Assembly: GCA_020637215.1 (NCBI GenBank)
Contig: JACJWI010000004.1
Coordinates: 124,001-188,000 of the forward strand
Source: Microthrixaceae bacterium
GTDB lineage: Bacteria > Actinomycetota > Acidimicrobiia > Acidimicrobiales > Microtrichaceae
DNA length: 64,000 nucleotides
Direction: 5' to 3'
Shown: positions 8,206 to 16,395 of the stretch, one piece after another
Numbering within the stretch: the stretch's first letter is position 1
How the letters are laid out: each line of letters opens with the position of its first letter
Program-made: the position numbers and the translations under genes
The notes under the pieces: generated by a model
Seen by the model: only the letters and a program-made list of their open reading frames with translations
Databases searched by the model: none
Told to the model about the DNA's origin: nothing

Positions 8206-9189
8206 ATGAGCGATCACGCCCCGGATCCCCTCGGTTTCGAGCCGCTCGCCGACCCTCGCGGTGGTGTCGTCGACATCATCGGACCGATGCGACGGATCCT
8301 CGACGCGGCGTCGGTCCCGTCCGCCACCCTCGACGGCGAGGGTCAGATCGTCGGGCTCAACCCCGAGTTCGCCCGGTTGTGCGGCCGGGCACCGAGCGAG
8401 ATCGTCGGGCTGCACCTGCTCGCCCTCTGCCCCGGACGCGACCAGGCAGAAGTGCTCTCCCGGCTCGTGCGGATCGTCGGTGGGTTGTCCGAGACCGAGC
8501 GGGAGGAGCTGCGGGTCACGGGAGCCGACGGAAGAGTCCGCACGCTGTCGGTCACCCTCGGTGGGCTGGCCGGACCCGACAGCAGGGTCGAGCGGGTCGT
8601 CGCCATCGCGTCGGACCTCACCGAGGAGAGGCGGGCAGCCCGGCGCCGGCGACGCCAGGTCGTCGCCCGGGCCACCGACGCGGTTGCCGACCAGCAGACC
8701 GGACTTCCCAACCAGCGTGCGCTGCCCGTCCTGGTCGGCTCTGCACTGCGCCGCTCGGCGACCCACGGCGCACCGTTCGCCCTGTTGCGCTGCCACGTCA
8801 CCAACCTGGCCGAGATCGAACGGACCCACGGTCCGGTCGTCACCCGCAACGCGATGTCCGCCCTGTCGGAACGACTCACCCAGCGGCTCCGTAGCGCCGA
8901 CACCGTCACCCGCTCCCACCCCGATGCGTTCACCGTGATCGCCGAGGACCTCGGTGACGCACAGGATGCCGCAGGCGTCGCCTACCGACTCCTGGCCTCG
9001 GTGGTGGAGGACGTGGTGGTCGACGGCCGTGCCGTCGGGTTCGACATGGTCATCGGCATCTCGGTCGGCGACGGCGACGGCGATCCCGATCGACTCACCG
9101 ACGACGCGACCCGAGCCGTCGAGGATGCCCGCGCCGACGGCATCGGAGGCTTCCGCATGATCGACACCCGGACCGCCTCCCCCACCTGA
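8206..9189 (+). CDS. PAS domain protein with degenerate GGDEF domain
   Basis: The protein has 327 aa. A PAS domain (residues ~25-140) has the typical LDGEGQIVGLNPEFARLCGRAPSEIVG. A GGDEF-like fold follows (from DQQTGLPNQRALPVL), but the catalytic loop reads SHPDAFTV instead of GG(D/E)EF, so diguanylate cyclase activity is not expected. The domain probably senses or scaffolds. The ATG at 8206 is chosen since the upstream part of the frame is Arg-rich without domain similarity. It is oriented against sufB and inserted between the two minus-strand suf units. Confidence 0.8.
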   Translation: MSDHAPDPLGFEPLADPRGGVVDIIGPMRRILDAASVPSATLDGEGQIVGLNPEFARLCGRAPSEIVGLHLLALCPGRDQAEVLSRLVRIVGGLSETEREELRVTGADGRVRTLSVTLGGLAGPDSRVERVVAIASDLTEERRAARRRRRQVVARATDAVADQQTGLPNQRALPVLVGSALRRSATHGAPFALLRCHVTNLAEIERTHGPVVTRNAMSALSERLTQRLRSADTVTRSHPDAFTVIAEDLGDAQDAAGVAYRLLASVVEDVVVDGRAVGFDMVIGISVGDGDGDPDRLTDDATRAVEDARADGIGGFRMIDTRTASPT

Positions 9190-9270
9190 GGCTTCGCGGG
9201 CTCAGCCCACGCTGCCTTCCCCCTCCTCTCCCCCGACCAGCCCACCCCTCACGGTGTGGGCTTCGCGGGC

Positions 9271-9289
<19 letters not shown>
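9190..9289. repeat. 31-bp direct repeat covering the sufB 3' end
   Basis: Identical 31-bp copies lie at 9190-9220 and 9259-9289, 69 bp apart. The second contains the sufB stop codon (9271-9273) and its last codons; the first is an extra copy in the sufB/PAS-GGDEF convergent gap, starting at the last base of the PAS-GGDEF stop codon. Each copy contains a GGGCTNAGCCC-like arm, and GTGGGC (9256-9261) with GCCCAC (9274-9279) can form a hairpin, so the duplication may double a terminator. Confidence 0.75.
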
Positions 9290-10665
<1,376 letters not shown>

Positions 10666-10714
10666 GTGGGCTCCTCACGCGGGTGGGCGTCTCGGGAGAA
10701 CGGACGGGGGAGGT

Positions 10715-10738
10715 TTCTCCTATGGCGATAGTAACAAC
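10715..10738 (-). promoter_or_regulatory. suf operator-like site upstream of sufB
   Basis: Minus-strand GTTGTTAC-N7-ATAGGAGAA matches the sites before sufC1 (ATTTCCAC-N7-GTAGGGGAA) and sufD with the same 7-nt spacer. TACTAT, a possible -10, lies within it. Unlike the other two suf units, sufB would have a leader of about 50 nt or more with a GAGGAG ribosome-binding site. The site lies between sufB and the divergent DUF2752 gene and could affect both. Confidence 0.6.
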
Positions 10739-10791
10739 GGTCGCTGTCGCCGGACATCCCGACGCGGCACCGGTCGCCGAGGGCCCGGGCA

Positions 10792-10797
10792 TAGGGT
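10792..10797 (+). promoter_or_regulatory. -10 box of the DUF2752 gene
   Basis: TAGGGT ends 7 nt before the GTG at 10805, consistent with a leaderless mRNA, and fixes the start codon. Confidence 0.45.
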
Positions 10798-10804
10798 GGT
10801 CGCC

Positions 10805-11308
10805 GTGACCGTCACCGAGGGCGAACCGACGGCTCCGACCGCCCCCGAGCCTCCCCCTCCGGGGTGGGAGCCGCCCGCACCGCTACCCCGGACGAGTCGG
10901 CCGCGATGGGTGGCGCCGGCCGCCACGGGAGCGGCCCTCGTCGCCGGGTGCGCCGCGATCGCGCTGTGGGATCCGGGAGACGGAGGCGTGGCCGTGTGCT
11001 GGTCGAAGGCGCTGTTCGGCATCGACTGCCCGCTGTGCGGCGGCCTCCGCGCCACCAACTCCCTGATGCGGGGCGACTGGCTCGCGGCGGCGGATCACAA
11101 CGTGCTGGTCGCCGTCGGGCTGCCCATCCTCGCGGTCCTGTGGGCCGTGTGGCTCATCCGATCGATCCAGGACCGGCCGCTCGACATGCCCCGGATCCCC
11201 CGCGCCGCGGTCATCGGGATCGGGGTGTTCCTGCTGGCGTTCGCGGTGGTCCGGAACCTGGACGTGGACGTCACCTGGATCCACTGGCTGGCGTCCGACA
11301 CCGCCTGA
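10805..11308 (+). CDS. DUF2752 family membrane protein
   Basis: This is a 167-aa protein with a Pro-rich cytoplasmic N-terminus and three hydrophobic helices (around AATGAALVAGCAAIALW, NVLVAVGLPILAVLWAVWL and VIGIGVFLLAFAVV). The loop motif CPLCGGLRATNSL is the DUF2752 signature CP-x-CG-x-T/R-R. The function of the family is unknown; the two cysteines could be redox active or bind metal. It is divergent from sufB and convergent with a secreted protein gene, separated by a 52-bp perfect palindrome. Confidence 0.8.
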   Translation: MTVTEGEPTAPTAPEPPPPGWEPPAPLPRTSRPRWVAPAATGAALVAGCAAIALWDPGDGGVAVCWSKALFGIDCPLCGGLRATNSLMRGDWLAAADHNVLVAVGLPILAVLWAVWLIRSIQDRPLDMPRIPRAAVIGIGVFLLAFAVVRNLDVDVTWIHWLASDTA

Positions 11309-11340
11309 GCGGACAAGAGCCCCGTTTCCGCCCAAACCCC

Positions 11341-11392
11341 CGTTCTGTAGTGCGAGATCCACACGTTCGTGTGGATCTCGCACTACAGAACG
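11341..11392. terminator. 52-bp perfect palindrome between convergent genes
   Basis: The two arms of 25 bp (11341-11365 and 11368-11392) are perfectly complementary around a 2-nt centre (TT). It begins CGTTCTGTAGTGCG. It sits between the convergent DUF2752 and secreted protein genes, so a bidirectional terminator is likely. It belongs to a family of six such elements in this window. Confidence 0.7.
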
Positions 11393-11400
11393 AGCTGGCG

Positions 11401-12105
11401 CTACGGAACGGGTTGGGGGTCGACGCCGGGGACCGCGGGTACCGAGGTGACCGACGGCAGCGTCGAGGTCACCGATGGCACCGTGGTCGTCGGCGTCGAG
11501 ACGCCCGGCGCCACGGTGGTGGCCCCGAGCGGCGCTTCGGCCGGAAGCGACGTGGTCGTCTCGGTACCCGGGAGGCTCGTGGGGGACTCGGCCGGCACGG
11601 TGGTGGAGCCGGTCGCCCAGTCCGGCCACGGCGCCGCGGCGTCGGCGAAGTCCAGGCTCACCGTGGCCGACTCGAGGGGCGGGAAGCCGATCCCGGCCCC
11701 CGACACCGTCGCACCGGTCGCCCCGATCGCCGCCTGGCGCACGGTCCCCGCGAAGTGGAGCTGGCCCGTGCGGGGATCCTCCATGGCCAGCACGCTCACG
11801 GCCTGGGCCGCGTCGACGCGGACCGACAGGAATGCCAGTCGTCCGACGTGACCGTCGTCGTAGGTGACCGTCGAGATCCCGATGGCGAACGCGTGGCCCT
11901 GCGCCTCACCGACGAAGAAGTCCCGGGCGTCGACGCACGCCGAGGTGACGGACCACGCCGGGCCGCTGACGGACGCCGACGACATCGAGGCCGTCACGCG
12001 GTCCCCCGCACAGCCCTGGGCCCCGGCCGAGGTCGCGGGCAACACGCCGACGGCGAGGGTGACGGCGGTCAGGGCGATGGCGAGGGTGCTCAGGTGTCGT
12101 CTCAT
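11401..12105 (-). CDS. Secreted protein of unknown function with Ser/Thr/Pro-rich tail
   Basis: This 234-aa protein begins MRRHLSTLAIALTAVTLAVG with ATSAGA before the likely cleavage site: a standard Sec signal peptide. The mature domain (~residues 30-165) is small, Val/Ser/Thr-rich and contains two cysteines (AQGCAGD and TSACVD) that may form a disulfide. The last ~65 residues are a low-complexity tail of TTT, SVT and PG runs, probably an extended wall-spanning stalk. The ATG at 12105 is chosen because upstream codons do not fit a signal peptide. I do not recognise the family. Confidence 0.65.
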   Translation of the reverse strand: MRRHLSTLAIALTAVTLAVGVLPATSAGAQGCAGDRVTASMSSASVSGPAWSVTSACVDARDFFVGEAQGHAFAIGISTVTYDDGHVGRLAFLSVRVDAAQAVSVLAMEDPRTGQLHFAGTVRQAAIGATGATVSGAGIGFPPLESATVSLDFADAAAPWPDWATGSTTVPAESPTSLPGTETTTSLPAEAPLGATTVAPGVSTPTTTVPSVTSTLPSVTSVPAVPGVDPQPVP

Positions 12106-12263
12106 GGGTGGGGTGGGTTCGCAATGGCGACCGGGATCCCGATGCGGAGCCGCGGGCGGAGCGCCACGGCTCGAGTGTGGGACTCCCTCTCCGGAAAGGG
12201 TAGAGGGCAGATGCTCCTTCCGGTGGCGCATTCCTGAGCCGACGCGCAGTCGGAGGCGATCTC

Positions 12264-12314
12264 CGAGTTGAGGAAGACGCCGAGTTGAGGAAGACGCCGA
12301 GTCGGAGAAGACGC
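12264..12314. repeat. Three 17-bp tandem repeats
   Basis: The unit CGAGTTGAGGAAGACGC occurs at 12264-12280 and 12281-12297, and a variant (CGAGTCGGAGAAGACGC) at 12298-12314. They lie 16 bp beyond the stop of the carbonic anhydrase-like gene and are not in a convincing coding frame. Confidence 0.8.
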
Positions 12315-12330
12315 CGACAGCCGGTCCGCT

Positions 12331-12849
12331 TCAGTCCAGCCGGCGCAGATGCGTTCGGAACCGCTCCCGTCGATCGACGTACGACTGGACGCCCAGATCG
12401 AAGTGCCCCGGGGTGACGGCGTCCTCGCGGATGACGGCGGGGATCCCGAGCGCCATCGCCAACGGCGGCACCACCTTGTTGTTGCCGACGAACGCGCCCC
12501 CGCCGACGATCGCCTCGCGGCCGACGGTGGCGTTGTGCAGGACCTTCGAGCCGATGCCGATCAGGGCCTTGTCCTCGACCGTGCAGCCCTCGAGGTGTGC
12601 GAGGTGGCCGATCGTGACCTCGTTGCCGACCGTGGTCGGCCAGAAGGGAGTGGTGTGCAGGACCGCTCCGTCCTGCACCGATGTCCGCTCCCCGATGAAG
12701 ATGAAGCCGTCGTCGCCGCGGAGCACTGCGCACGGCCACACCGAGGATTCGGCACCGATCACCACCGAACCGATGACGACGGCGTCGGGATGGATGTAGG
12801 CGCTGGGGTGGATCTCGGGTTCCTGGTCCCCGAGGGCGTAGATGGGCAT
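12331..12849 (-). CDS. Gamma-carbonic anhydrase-like hexapeptide-repeat protein
   Basis: The protein has 172 aa and is built of left-handed beta-helix hexapeptides (for example SVVIGAESSVWPCAVLRGD and KVLHNATVGREAIVGGGAFVGNN). Gamma-CA ligands His65 (GAVLHTT) and His82 (IGH) are present. The third usual ligand, the His in GHxAxxHG, is Glu87 here, while His85 lies two positions earlier (GHLAHLEG). Zinc binding may therefore be shifted, and CO2 hydration cannot be assumed. The family also includes PaaY/CaiE-like proteins. It lies downstream of the flavin reductase gene on the same strand (29-bp gap), probably in one operon. Confidence 0.85.
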   Translation of the reverse strand: MPIYALGDQEPEIHPSAYIHPDAVVIGSVVIGAESSVWPCAVLRGDDGFIFIGERTSVQDGAVLHTTPFWPTTVGNEVTIGHLAHLEGCTVEDKALIGIGSKVLHNATVGREAIVGGGAFVGNNKVVPPLAMALGIPAVIREDAVTPGHFDLGVQSYVDRRERFRTHLRRLD

Positions 12850-12878
12850 GGGGCTCCCGTGCTCGAGTCGGACGTGGC

Positions 12879-13406
12879 TCAGATCTTGGCGTGGCGGCCG
12901 TAGCCGCCCTTGAAGAACAGCAGCGGACCGACGTCGGGCCGGTGCACGTCGAGCGAGCGGACCAGACCCTCGACGATCAGGTGGTCCCCCCCGGGGTGGA
13001 TCTCGTGGATCTCGCAGTCGATGTGAGCCACCGCACCGTGGATGAGCGGCGATCGGGTGATCGGCGACGGATCCCACGAGATGCCCTGGAACTTGTCGTC
13101 GGCCTTCGACGCGAAGCGACCGGAGGTCTCGGTCTGGTCCTCGGCCAGCACGCTGACCCCGAACACGCCGGTCGAACGGATCAACGGCCACGTCGAAGAG
13201 GTCCGGGAGACGCAGAAGCCGACCAGGGGCGGGTCCAGCGACACCGAGAAGAAGCTGCCGATGGCGAGGCCGACCGGCCGGCCCTCAACCTGGGAGGAGA
13301 TGACCGTCACCCCGGTCGGGAAGTGACCGAGGACCTGACGGTAGAGCATCGGATCGATCTCGATGGGGCTCTCTGCGGGTTCGGTCACGGCGCTGTCGCT
13401 GGTCAC
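12879..13406 (-). CDS. Flavin reductase domain protein (HpaC/RutF-like)
   Basis: This 175-aa protein has the family's split FMN-binding barrel: FPTGVTVISSQ, GLAIGSFFSVSLDPPLVGFCV, FGVSVLAEDQ and the late GDHLIVEGLVRSLDV. Members reduce FMN or FAD with NAD(P)H and supply it to a separate monooxygenase. No flavin monooxygenase is adjacent, so the partner is unknown. It starts at GTG 13406, 6 nt after a TAGGTT -10 box. The carbonic anhydrase-like gene follows 29 bp downstream. Confidence 0.85.
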   Translation of the reverse strand: MTSDSAVTEPAESPIEIDPMLYRQVLGHFPTGVTVISSQVEGRPVGLAIGSFFSVSLDPPLVGFCVSRTSSTWPLIRSTGVFGVSVLAEDQTETSGRFASKADDKFQGISWDPSPITRSPLIHGAVAHIDCEIHEIHPGGDHLIVEGLVRSLDVHRPDVGPLLFFKGGYGRHAKI

Positions 13407-13412
13407 GGACCG

Positions 13413-13418
13413 AACCTA
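13413..13418 (-). promoter_or_regulatory. -10 box of the flavin reductase gene
   Basis: Minus-strand TAGGTT ends 6 nt before the GTG start, suggesting a leaderless transcript. Confidence 0.45.
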
Positions 13419-14402
13419 CCGGCCCACCGCGACCTGCGGGAACGCGGCGTCAGCGCCGACACCGACCGACTCCTGCCCGGTCGTGCCCGACGCCTCCCGG
13501 GCACCCGAACGACCGTCGGGAACGGATCTGGCCAACTCGACCCGGGGCGTCAGGGTCACGGTGAGCCCCTCGTGGGCTGCGATGACCTCGGGGACGCCGC
13601 GGAGGTCCGCGAGCTCGCGGGCCGAGACCAGCAACTCGTCGACGCGGCGGTCGTCGTGGCCCGGGTCGTGATGGAACAGGGCGAGCGTGTGCGCCCCGCT
13701 CGCAGCCGCCACCTCGACCGCGTAGTCGACGGTGCAGTGACCCCAATCCGGCCGCTGGGCGAACTCGGCGTCGTCGTACTGGGCGTCGTGGATCAGCAGG
13801 TCGACGTCGCGACAGATCTCGAGCACCGCCGGATCCACCGCTGCCGGCCCCGCGGTCGGCTGCTGGTGGTCGCTCACGTAGGCCACCGACCGGCCATCCC
13901 GCTCGACGCGGTACCCGAAGGTGGGCCCCACGTGGGGCACCCACGCCGCGGTGACCGTGGCGTCGTCGACCTGGAACCGGCCGGGTTCGGTGTCGTGGAA
14001 CCGGATCTGGCCCGGCAACGCCTCGATCTCGACCGGGAAGTAGGGCGGTGAGAGGAACCCGCGGACCACGTCCGCGAGTGGCTCACCGGCCTGGATCGGC
14101 GCGTGGAGATCCAGTTCCGCTCCCGCGCTCAGCAGAGGTGCGAAGAAGGGGATCCCCTGCACGTGGTCCCAGTGCAGGTGGGTGAGCAGCGCGGTGCCTC
14201 GGAACGGTTCTCCGACGGCTCCGTCCATGTCTCGTCGGGTGAACTCGGCTCCGTAGACACGCAGTCCCGTCCCCAGGTCGAGGATGATCGGAGACCGACC
14301 GGGACCGTCGAGCACCACGCACGAGGTGTTCCCCCCGTAGCGCGCGAACTCTCCCCCGGAGCATGGCGTCGATCCGCGCACACCGTAGAAGGTGACGTTC
14401 AG
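13416..14402 (-). CDS. MBL-fold hydrolase (phosphodiesterase/RNase Z-like)
   Basis: This 328-aa protein begins NVTFYGVRGSTPC and has THLHWDHVQG (H-x-H-x-D-H), SDHQQPT and IHDAQYDD, with a later HHDPGHDD. That set is typical of the PqsE/CpdA-like MBL proteins that act on cyclic nucleotides or phosphoesters. No ATG or GTG precedes the conserved start; a CTG at 14402 lies 6-7 nt after AGGGGG and is chosen, with low certainty. The last ~40 residues are Gly/Ala/Arg-rich without a domain. The 3' end overlaps the promoter of the flavin reductase gene. Confidence 0.78.
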   Translation of the reverse strand: MNVTFYGVRGSTPCSGGEFARYGGNTSCVVLDGPGRSPIILDLGTGLRVYGAEFTRRDMDGAVGEPFRGTALLTHLHWDHVQGIPFFAPLLSAGAELDLHAPIQAGEPLADVVRGFLSPPYFPVEIEALPGQIRFHDTEPGRFQVDDATVTAAWVPHVGPTFGYRVERDGRSVAYVSDHQQPTAGPAAVDPAVLEICRDVDLLIHDAQYDDAEFAQRPDWGHCTVDYAVEVAAASGAHTLALFHHDPGHDDRRVDELLVSARELADLRGVPEVIAAHEGLTVTLTPRVELARSVPDGRSGAREASGTTGQESVGVGADAAFPQVAVGR

Positions 14403-14472
14403 GACGGTCCCCCTGGTTGTCGGGACGGTCCCTGCCAACCGTCCGGACAGCAAGAGTACGGGACCCCGAGGG

Positions 14473-15396
14473 TCACGTGCCGTGTGCTGTGACCGAAATC
14501 TCGGACGGTCCGGTCTCTCCCCGGGGCAGGTCGAACGTGTCGTCCCGGTTCGCCACGACGAGACCGTCGCGCACCAGCCCGTCGAGCGCCGCGACGAGTC
14601 GCTGCGGATCGACGGTGTTCCCGACGAGCAAACGCTCGAGCGAGGCCCGGGATCGGGGCCCATCCGACAGGTGATCCAGCACTCGACCGCGCAGCTCCCG
14701 ATCGGAGCCGGCGAACGGAGCCTGGCGCCGCGACACCCCGGCCGAGCCCTGCGCCGGATCCGGATCGGGGAACCCGGCGTCCCGCCAGGCGCAGTCGACC
14801 GGACAGCCGTCGCAGTCGGGTATCGGTCGGCACCTCGTCGCTCCGAGGTCCATCAGCACCTGGTTCCACTCCCAGGCGCGATCACGGGGCACCCAGGCGT
14901 CGGCGAGCTCCTGGGCGGCTCCGGCGGTCAACCCCCGGCCCGCCCGACGGGCGAGCACGCGGGCGATGTTGGTGTCGACCACCCCGACAGCAGACCCGCC
15001 GGCGAAGGCCATGACCGCTCGTGCGGTGTAGGGACCGACCCCGGGCAGCGCCAGCAGATCCGGGAGGGTGGAGGGGACCGAGCCACCGTGTCGATCCACA
15101 CAGGCGCGGGCCGACAGCCAGAGGTACCGGGCCCGTCGCGGGTAGCCGAGCCCCTTCCAGTCGACGAGCAGGTCGCGGAGCGGGGCGTCGGCCGCGTCGG
15201 TGACCGTGGGCCATCGGTCGAGGAACCGCTCCCATCGGGGTACGACCCGGGCGACCGGGGTCTGCTGGAGCATCACCTCGCTGACGAGCACCGCCCATGG
15301 ATCGCGGGTCCGACGCCACGGCAGGTCCCGCAGTCGGGGCATGCCGCCGTCGAGGACTGCCTCCTGCTCCGCGGTCAGGTCCCGGGTCAGCGCCAC
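14473..15396 (-). CDS. mutY: A/G-specific adenine glycosylase MutY
   Basis: The protein has 307 aa. MutY removes adenine mispaired with 8-oxoguanine. HhH motif LPGVGPYTARAV, catalytic Glu40 (VSEVMLQQT) and Asp141 (GVVDTNIARVLAR) are present. A four-cysteine cluster motif, CRPIPDCDGCPVDC, follows, with spacing C-x5-C-x2-C-x3-C, tighter than the usual C-x6-C-x2-C-x5-C. The NUDIX-like C-terminal domain of E. coli MutY is absent; a short winged-helix-like region (SRASLERLLVG...VVANRDD) takes its place. The start is uncertain: GTG 15396 gives a 10-bp overlap with the methyltransferase gene, while GTG 15420 is also possible. Confidence 0.9.
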   Translation of the reverse strand: MALTRDLTAEQEAVLDGGMPRLRDLPWRRTRDPWAVLVSEVMLQQTPVARVVPRWERFLDRWPTVTDAADAPLRDLLVDWKGLGYPRRARYLWLSARACVDRHGGSVPSTLPDLLALPGVGPYTARAVMAFAGGSAVGVVDTNIARVLARRAGRGLTAGAAQELADAWVPRDRAWEWNQVLMDLGATRCRPIPDCDGCPVDCAWRDAGFPDPDPAQGSAGVSRRQAPFAGSDRELRGRVLDHLSDGPRSRASLERLLVGNTVDPQRLVAALDGLVRDGLVVANRDDTFDLPRGETGPSEISVTAHGT

Positions 15397-16190
15397 GTCC
15401 GAGCCGCACGGACCCCGCACGTGTGCAGGACCGTCTCGTGGGGGTAGGCGAAGGTCCCGGTCAGCTCAGGATGGCTGTCGAGCAGATCCGCTGCCTCTTC
15501 CAGCAGGTCCTCCCGGGGCCCTTCGTCGAGCGCGGCGACGAAGCTGGTGGAGCGCAGCCGGTCCATCACCCCTTCGACGGTCGTGGGCACCGGGTTCGGG
15601 TAGCGGCGCTCGACCAGCGGCTCGAACCGGCCACTGGACTCCACCACCTCGGCCCACGGTCGTTCCCGGTGGTCGACGTAGGGCCGACCGCCGGTGCGGT
15701 CCTCGACCAGCCGAGTCAGCTCGTCCACCCAATCGGTCGACTCGTCACGGGCGTTCCACACCAGGGCCAGGACGCCGTCGGGGCGCAGCACACGGGCCGC
15801 CTCGGCGAGGGCGGCCCCGGCATCGAACCAGTGGAACCCCTGGCCGACGGTGACCACGTCGACGGACGCGTCGGCCACGGGCAGGGCCTCGGCGAGGCCG
15901 AGGGCCACCGGGACCGCAGGTAGGGACAGACGGAGCTGGGCGGCCATCGCGGGCAGGGGCTCGACGGCCCACAGGTCGAGTCCCGCCCGGAGAAGTTGGC
16001 CGGTGAGGATCCCGGTACCGGCCGCGACGTCGAGGACGCGTCCACCCCGGGGCGCCAGATCCTTGATCGCTCCGATCGCCGGGCGGGCGTACGTCGGGCG
16101 GATGCGTGCATAGGTGGACGCCGCAGCCGAGAAGCCGCCGGCGGCGACAGGGTCGACGGGCACGCCGTCCAGCCTCGCGCGGGGGTCCAT
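15387..16190 (-). CDS. Class I SAM-dependent methyltransferase
   Basis: The protein has 267 aa. SAM-binding motif I is VLDVAAGTGILT (~residues 51-62), followed by WAVEPLPAMAAQL (motif II acid) and VDVVTVGQGFHWFD (motif III region). The HWFD element is typical of the UbiE/Methyltransf_11 group acting on small molecules. The ATG at 16190 was preferred because the preceding 21 codons are Arg/Gly-rich. It is followed with overlap by mutY, suggesting co-transcription. The substrate is unknown. Confidence 0.85.
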   Translation of the reverse strand: MDPRARLDGVPVDPVAAGGFSAAASTYARIRPTYARPAIGAIKDLAPRGGRVLDVAAGTGILTGQLLRAGLDLWAVEPLPAMAAQLRLSLPAVPVALGLAEALPVADASVDVVTVGQGFHWFDAGAALAEAARVLRPDGVLALVWNARDESTDWVDELTRLVEDRTGGRPYVDHRERPWAEVVESSGRFEPLVERRYPNPVPTTVEGVMDRLRSTSFVAALDEGPREDLLEEAADLLDSHPELTGTFAYPHETVLHTCGVRAARTWR

Positions 16191-16395
16191 GGTGGGCCGA
16201 ACGGCGGTGATCGGTGGGCCGTTGGGCCCCTCTCGCCCGCCACGACCCCTCACTGCGCGTGGGGGATCTACCCTCCAAATAGGTCACTCTCCGTGATGTA
16301 GCGTGCGCTCACGGTGAGTGATCGTGGTCCCCGGGGATCGAGGTTCGATCCGAGCCGAGAGCCTGGGGATGACCGCAACGGGGGAAGGAACGACA

